DNA of 8,213 bases from an uncultured Acetobacter sp. GTDB lineage: Bacteria > Pseudomonadota > Alphaproteobacteria > Acetobacterales > Acetobacteraceae. How positions within the stretch are numbered: the stretch's first letter is position 1; each line of letters opens with the position of its first letter. A program made the translations under genes and the position numbers. Under the pieces are notes generated by a model. It was not told the origin of the DNA, did not search any database, and worked only from the letters and a program-made list of their open reading frames with translations. Below are positions 1-8,213 of this stretch, one piece after another. Location of the stretch: positions 1 through 8,213 of the forward strand of contig CALCDN010000211.1 of the NCBI GenBank assembly GCA_937900755.1. Reading direction: 5' to 3'.

Positions 1-1
1 A

Positions 2-2195
<2,194 letters not shown>

Positions 2196-2203
<8 letters not shown>

Positions 2204-2243
2204 GTGCAGAAGCCCCCAAAGGGAAATGGAGCGCTGGAGCCAT
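2196..2243 (-). CDS. Putative 15-codon leader ORF overlapping the rpoC start
   Basis: This short frame (MAPALHFPLGASAHE) lies in the rpoB-rpoC spacer. It is preceded by AAGGAGG at 2252-2258, a full complement of the 16S rRNA 3' end, 8 nt before its ATG. That signal is much better than the GGGGG run in front of rpoC. Its ATG sits in the apical loop of a perfect palindrome. Its TGA overlaps the rpoC start in the string ATGAATGA, an arrangement typical of translational coupling. The frame differs from both rpoB and rpoC. I do not recognise the peptide, and it has no charged or repeated-residue signature of a classical attenuation peptide. If translated, its role would most likely be to deliver terminating ribosomes to rpoC. 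The Shine-Dalgarno, spacing and overlap are seen in the sequence; translation is inferred. Confidence 0.4.
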
Positions 2244-2252
2244 GGCTCCAGC
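2233..2252 (-). repeat. Perfect 20-bp palindrome / hairpin between rpoB and rpoC
   Basis: The two halves GCTGGAGCCA and TGGCTCCAGC are exact reverse complements. In RNA this folds as an 8-bp stem (GCTGGAGC with GCTCCAGC) capped by the loop CATG, which holds the start codon of the mini-ORF. No T-run follows on either strand, so it is not an intrinsic terminator. It may act as an mRNA structure tuning translation or processing between rpoB and rpoC. A DNA-level operator inside a core operon is less likely. Confidence 0.7.
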
Positions 2253-2258
2253 CTCCTT
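2252..2258 (-). promoter_or_regulatory. Strong Shine-Dalgarno AAGGAGG in the rpoB-rpoC spacer
   Basis: AAGGAGG is the best ribosome-binding sequence in the window. It lies 48 nt before the rpoC ATG, too far to serve it directly, but 8 nt before the ATG of the 15-codon ORF at 2196-2243. Its last G is the first base of the palindrome stem, so the site stays exposed when the hairpin forms. It may instead be a chance purine-rich stretch or a ribosome standby site for rpoC. Confidence 0.5.
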
Positions 2259-2296
2259 CTTGAAATAAGTACGGATTGTGGCGGGGAAAGTCACAG

Positions 2297-6469
<4,173 letters not shown>

Positions 6470-6493
6470 CGTCGCTCCTGCCCCGCCCTTATC

Positions 6494-6537
6494 TCGGACC
6501 ATCAGGCTCGTGGTCTGCCGCGAGCCTGATGGTCCGA
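6494..6537 (-). promoter_or_regulatory. 17-bp perfect stem-loop in the rplL-rpoB spacer, probable mRNA processing site
   Basis: Arms 6494-6510 (TCGGACCATCAGGCTCG on the plus strand) and 6521-6537 are exact reverse complements around a 10-nt loop. It ends 24 nt before the rpoB ATG, just upstream of the ribosome-binding site. The transcript continues GATAAGGGCGGGGCAGGAG with no U-tract, so it is not an intrinsic terminator. In E. coli the same spacer holds an RNase III cleavage site and a partial attenuator that separate abundant L7/L12 expression from polymerase expression. By analogy, cleavage or 3'-end protection of the upstream rplJL mRNA is the likeliest role. Confidence 0.7.
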
Positions 6538-6556
6538 CCTATTTCGGCCAAAACCA

Positions 6557-6574
6557 AACCGGATTTACCCGGCT
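6557..6574 (-). promoter_or_regulatory. Weak hairpin followed by T-rich stretch (possible partial attenuator)
   Basis: On the minus strand CCGG-GTAAAT-CCGG forms a 4-bp core, extendable by one G-U and one A-U pair, followed by TTGGTTTTGG. The stem is short and the T-tract is interrupted, so strong termination is unlikely. It is listed because E. coli has a partial terminator in this same spacer. It also contains the TAA of a 17-codon frame (6565-6618, MPPPVCLFQVDLGQVAG). Confidence 0.2.
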
Positions 6575-6682
6575 ACCTGCCCCAGATCAACCTGAAACAG
6601 GCAAACGGGCGGAGGCATACACCCCCACCCGAGAACCTCAATTTCCTTCACCCCAACCGGTGCGGTCGGGATCAAGGCAATC

Positions 6683-7057
6683 TTACTTAACTTCGACGGT
6701 CGCGCCGTTATCTTCAAGAAGCTTCTTGATTTTGGCGGCTTCGTCCTTGCTGACGCCTTCCTTGACGGCCTTGGGAGCGCCTTCAACCAGGTCCTTGGCT
6801 TCCTTCAGACCCAGACCCGTGATGCCACGGATTTCTTTGATCACGTTGATCTTCTTTTCGCCAGCGGCGGCCAGGATCACCGTGAATTCGGTCTGCTCTT
6901 CAGCAGGAGCGGCAGCAGCGCCCGGAGCGGCAGCAGCAACTGCAACAGGAGCAGCAGCGGAAACGCCCCATTTTTCTTCGAGCAGCTTGGAAAGTTCAGC
7001 AGCTTCAAGAACGGTCAGAACGGACAGTTCGTCAACAAGCTTAGCAAGATCAGCCAT
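6683..7057 (-). CDS. rplL: Large-subunit ribosomal protein L7/L12
   Basis: Ribosomal stalk protein, 124 residues, the usual family length. It forms dimers attached to L10 and recruits and stimulates the translation GTPases. The N-terminal dimerisation and L10-binding segment is residues 1-31 (MADLAKLVDELSVLTVLEAA...). A flexible Ala/Pro hinge follows at about 32-53, then the globular C-terminal domain at 54-124 with GITGLGLKEAKDLVE. The factor-binding surface residues I73, K74, R77 and K88 match E. coli I69, K70, R73 and K84. The start at 7057 is supported by AGGAAG 7 nt upstream at 7065-7070. An ATG eight codons earlier in frame would precede this ribosome-binding site and is rejected. It lies 98 bp after rplJ and 213 bp before rpoB. 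Confidence 0.99.
   Translation of the reverse strand: MADLAKLVDELSVLTVLEAAELSKLLEEKWGVSAAAPVAVAAAAPGAAAAPAEEQTEFTVILAAAGEKKINVIKEIRGITGLGLKEAKDLVEGAPKAVKEGVSKDEAAKIKKLLEDNGATVEVK
6906..6936 (-). repeat. Tandem direct repeat coding the L7/L12 Ala-Pro hinge
   Basis: The 13-mer GGAGCGGCAGCAG (plus strand) occurs at 6906-6918 and 6924-6936, an 18-bp period equal to six codons. It sits in a GCN-rich tract encoding the AAAAP-type hinge of L7/L12. The repeat follows from the amino-acid composition, and in-frame slippage would only change hinge length. Confidence 0.5.
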
Positions 7058-7082
7058 AGTCAGACTTCCTAATATAAACACT

Positions 7083-7114
7083 GGTTAGCAAAACGCAACC
7101 TCTACACAGAGGCT
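7083..7114 (-). promoter_or_regulatory. Two overlapping small hairpins in the rplJ-rplL spacer
   Basis: On the minus strand AGCCTCT-GTGT-AGAGGTT (7097-7114) can form a 7-bp stem including one G-U pair. A second hairpin, GGTTGC-GTTTT-GC(T)AACC (7083-7100), uses the same GGTT and so excludes the full first one. Both lie between the rplJ stop and the rplL ribosome-binding site. They may affect mRNA stability or L7/L12 translation; neither has a terminator U-tract. They are short enough to be chance. Confidence 0.25.
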
Positions 7115-7155
7115 ACGCGTATTTCTTGTACATACCCCCTAATGGGAGCACGTGG

Positions 7156-7674
7156 TCAGGCAGCTTCACCCGTTTTGGCATAGGCCCCAAAAACACGAGC
7201 AAGCTGGCCAGCCGGCGCCTGAACAACACTGGCGATGCGCGTAGCGGGCGTGGAGATAAGACCCACGAGCTGCGCGCGCAGCGTGTCGAGCGACGGCAGC
7301 TCGGCCAGAGCCTTGATCCCAGCTGCGTCAAGCACCTGAGAACCAAGAGAACCGCCAAGCAGCTCAAGCTTGTCATTGGTTTTGGCGAACTCAACGATCA
7401 CCTTCGCCACTGATACAGGTTCGTCCGCCCACGCAAGGGCGGTCGGTCCCGTCAGCAACGGCGCGATGCCGCTGAACTGGGTCCCATCCAGGGCGAGAGT
7501 TGCCAGCCGGTTTTTGGCAACCTTGTAGTTTGCACCCGCTGCCCGCACCTTGCGTCGCAGATCCGTCACATCAGCCACGGTCAACCCGTTATTACGGGTA
7601 ACCACAACCATGGACGTTTCGGCGAACACGGCGGCCAGAGAGGCAACAAGGGCCTTCTTTTCCGTACGGTCCAA
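7156..7674 (-). CDS. rplJ: Large-subunit ribosomal protein L10 (TTG start)
   Basis: L10 anchors the L7/L12 dimers to the L11/23S rRNA stalk base, and in many bacteria the L10-L7/L12 complex represses its own mRNA. The protein has 172 residues, close to the E. coli length of 165. The N-terminal rRNA-binding domain contains GLTVADVTDLRRKVR (30-44), YKVAKNRL (50-57) and LLTGPTALAW (73-82). The C-terminal helix from about 139 (TPATRIASVVQAPAGQLARVF) is the L7/L12-binding arm. The start is TTG at 7674: GGAG lies at 7682-7685, 7 nt upstream, and no in-frame ATG or GTG exists back to the in-frame TAA. An ATG at 7697 is in another frame. The resulting N-terminus MDRTEKKALV is as I recall it for related alphaproteobacteria. 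The gene is intact and lies 98 bp before rplL. Confidence 0.97.
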   Translation of the reverse strand: MDRTEKKALVASLAAVFAETSMVVVTRNNGLTVADVTDLRRKVRAAGANYKVAKNRLATLALDGTQFSGIAPLLTGPTALAWADEPVSVAKVIVEFAKTNDKLELLGGSLGSQVLDAAGIKALAELPSLDTLRAQLVGLISTPATRIASVVQAPAGQLARVFGAYAKTGEAA

Positions 7675-7676
7675 AT

Positions 7677-7721
7677 CCCGTCTCCGTCTTGTTCCATCAG
7701 ATCTGCACCTGAGGGAACGGG
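7677..7721 (-). promoter_or_regulatory. Possible Shine-Dalgarno-sequestering helix before rplJ
   Basis: On the minus strand CCCGTTCCC (7713-7721) can pair with GGAGACGGG (7677-7685) over nine positions with one G-U and one C-A mismatch, burying the rplJ Shine-Dalgarno. The same AACCCG (7718-7723) could pair instead with CGGGTT (7749-7754), which would free it. The complementarity is seen; the switching is inferred from how L10 autoregulation works in other bacteria. Confidence 0.35.
7682..7685 (-). promoter_or_regulatory. rplJ Shine-Dalgarno (GGAG) fixing the TTG start
   Basis: GGAG is separated by 7 nt (ACGGGAT) from the TTG at 7674. It is the only good ribosome-binding sequence near the rplJ 5' end and fits the TTG rather than the out-of-frame ATG at 7697. 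It also lies in one strand of a possible sequestering helix (7677-7685 with 7713-7721). Confidence 0.75.
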
Positions 7722-7731
7722 TTGCCCTTTA

Positions 7732-7752
7732 GGTTCTGCAACAAACAGAACC
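7732..7752 (-). promoter_or_regulatory. Hairpin GGTTCTG / CAGAACC in the rplJ leader
   Basis: A perfect 7-bp stem, extendable by one G-U pair, with a 7-nt loop TTTGTTG. It lies between the L10-binding leader and the rplJ ribosome-binding site, and overlaps the CGGGTT strand of an alternative pairing (7749-7754 with 7718-7723). It probably belongs to the leader fold. Confidence 0.5.
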
Positions 7753-7820
7753 CGCTCGCCTGTCCTTGATAAACGGAATATCTGGCACTGCCGAAAAACT
7801 CTCAGCCTGCAACCAGCATC

Positions 7821-7887
7821 CCCGTCTTACCGCGCGCCAGCTCCGAAGAGCCGATTAAGAGCAAAGTCACGTGCGGTCTCGGACAGG
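7821..7887 (-). promoter_or_regulatory. L10 leader: autoregulatory binding site for L10-L7/L12 on the rplJL mRNA
   Basis: The minus strand reads CCTGTCC-GAGACCGCACGTG...CTTAATC...GCGGTAAGACGGG. This closely resembles the E. coli rplJ leader as I remember it (GTCCAAGACCGCAGGTG...CTTAATC...CTGCGTAGACGG). Helices: CCTGTC (7882-7887) with GACGGG (7821-7826), six pairs including one G-U; ACCGC (7873-7877) with GCGGT (7829-7833); and an inner hairpin GGCTC-TTCG-GAGCT (7839-7852) capped by a UUCG tetraloop. The core ends 146 nt before the rplJ start, similar to the long distance known in E. coli. Excess L10-L7/L12 is expected to bind here and repress translation of rplJ and rplL. The match and helices are seen; binding follows from the family. 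Confidence 0.8.
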
Positions 7888-7918
7888 TATAAGAAGCGGT
7901 AAACCACTCCTTCATGCA

Positions 7919-7945
7919 CCGGGCCAGCCACTGGGGCTGGCCCGG
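7919..7945 (-). promoter_or_regulatory. 11-bp hairpin 12 bp after the rplA stop
   Basis: CCGGGCCAGCC (7919-7929) and GGCTGGCCCGG (7935-7945) are exact reverse complements around a 5-nt loop. Its position fits a terminator or 3'-end-protecting hairpin for the upstream rplA transcript. On the minus strand it is followed by TGCATGAAGGAGTGG with no U-tract, so simple intrinsic termination is unlikely; a pause, RNase barrier or processing site is more plausible. Confidence 0.6.
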
Positions 7946-7957
7946 CAACATTCTTGC

Positions 7958-8213
7958 TCAGCCCGCGAAGGCCGAGACGTCCAGCTGCACACCCGGCCCC
8001 ATTGTGGAGGTCAGGGCAGCCTTCTTCAGGTAGGTGCCTTTGGCGCCGGTCGGGCGGGCCTTCTGCACGGCATCGATAAATGCCCGTACGTTTTCAGCCA
8101 GCTTGTCCGCACCGAAGGACGCCTTGCCAACGCCTGCGTGGACGATACCGGTCTTTTCAGCGCGGTATTCAACCTGACCGGACTTGGCTGCCGTAACGGC
8201 CCCCTTGACGTCC
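7958..8213 (-). CDS. rplA: Large-subunit ribosomal protein L1, C-terminal 84 residues (runs off right edge)
   Basis: L1 forms the mobile stalk at the ribosomal E site and in many bacteria represses its own rplK-rplA mRNA. Translating inward from the edge gives DVKGAVTAAKSGQVEYRAEK, then TGIVHAGVGKASFGADKLAEN, then ARPTGAKGTYLKKAALTSTMGPGVQLDVSAFAG and TGA at 7958-7960. This matches the family's C-terminal half: SGQVxYR, then GIxHxxxGK, then KPxxAKGxYxKKxxxSTTMGPG. About 145 N-terminal residues lie outside the window. The next gene is rplJ, 283 bp downstream, the usual rplA-rplJ order. Nothing suggests damage. Confidence 0.97.
   Translation of the reverse strand, partial: DVKGAVTAAKSGQVEYRAEKTGIVHAGVGKASFGADKLAENVRAFIDAVQKARPTGAKGTYLKKAALTSTMGPGVQLDVSAFAG

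Noticed and set aside
6470..6502. Eleven-codon N-terminal extension of RpoB starting at 6502
   Set aside because: The extension has no ribosome-binding site and begins inside the 17-bp hairpin. The ATG at 6469 has AGGAG 5 nt upstream and gives the expected N-terminus.
6494..6537. Intrinsic terminator between rplL and rpoB
   Set aside because: The stem is strong but no T-run follows on either strand, and rpoBC depend on read-through.
7886..7891. TATACC on the minus strand as a -10 box for an rplJ promoter
   Set aside because: No -35-like sequence lies 16-18 nt upstream, and a start about 7 nt downstream would remove the 5' strand of the L10 leader helix (7882-7887).
7802..7915. Minus-strand 37-codon frame (MKEWFTASYTCPRP...) in the rplA-rplJ spacer
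   Set aside because: No Shine-Dalgarno precedes it, and it runs straight through the structured L10 leader, whose RNA conservation explains the sequence better.

Overview
This window is core bacterial genome. It holds the ribosomal-stalk and RNA-polymerase cluster, with every gene on the minus strand. In transcription order (high to low coordinates) it contains the end of rplA (L1), rplJ (L10), rplL (L7/L12), all of rpoB (RNA polymerase beta) and roughly the first half of rpoC (beta prime), which runs off the left edge. The proteins are clearly alphaproteobacterial. From memory of related sequences, the RplJ and RpoB N-termini and the moderate-to-high GC suggest Acetobacteraceae (acetic acid bacteria). 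That family placement is an inference, because no search could be run.

Layout: rplA C-terminus 7958-8213; 283-bp rplA-rplJ spacer with an 11-bp hairpin, a recognisable L10 autoregulatory leader and further pairings around the rplJ Shine-Dalgarno; rplJ 7156-7674 with a TTG start; 98-bp spacer; rplL 6683-7057; 213-bp spacer with a perfect 17-bp stem-loop just before rpoB; rpoB 2297-6469; 93-bp spacer with a perfect 20-bp palindrome and a 15-codon mini-ORF that ends on the rpoC start; rpoC 2203 to the left edge. No intergenic stretch exceeds 300 bp. I see no mobile element, CRISPR array, tRNA/rRNA gene, convincing intrinsic terminator or convincing promoter, so the cluster is probably read as one transcript from a promoter outside the window.

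How the genes work together: L1, L10 and L7/L12 belong to the large ribosomal subunit; L10 carries the L7/L12 dimers that recruit translation GTPases. Beta and beta prime form the catalytic core of RNA polymerase. Co-transcription links ribosome and polymerase supply. The RNA structures in the spacers are where the relative output of the genes could be set.

The genes themselves are ordinary and intact. I find no undescribed system of the defence or biosynthetic kind. The points worth a second look are in the spacers: the mini-ORF and hairpin before rpoC, the L10 leader with mutually exclusive pairings plus a TTG start on rplJ, and the strong hairpin before rpoB.
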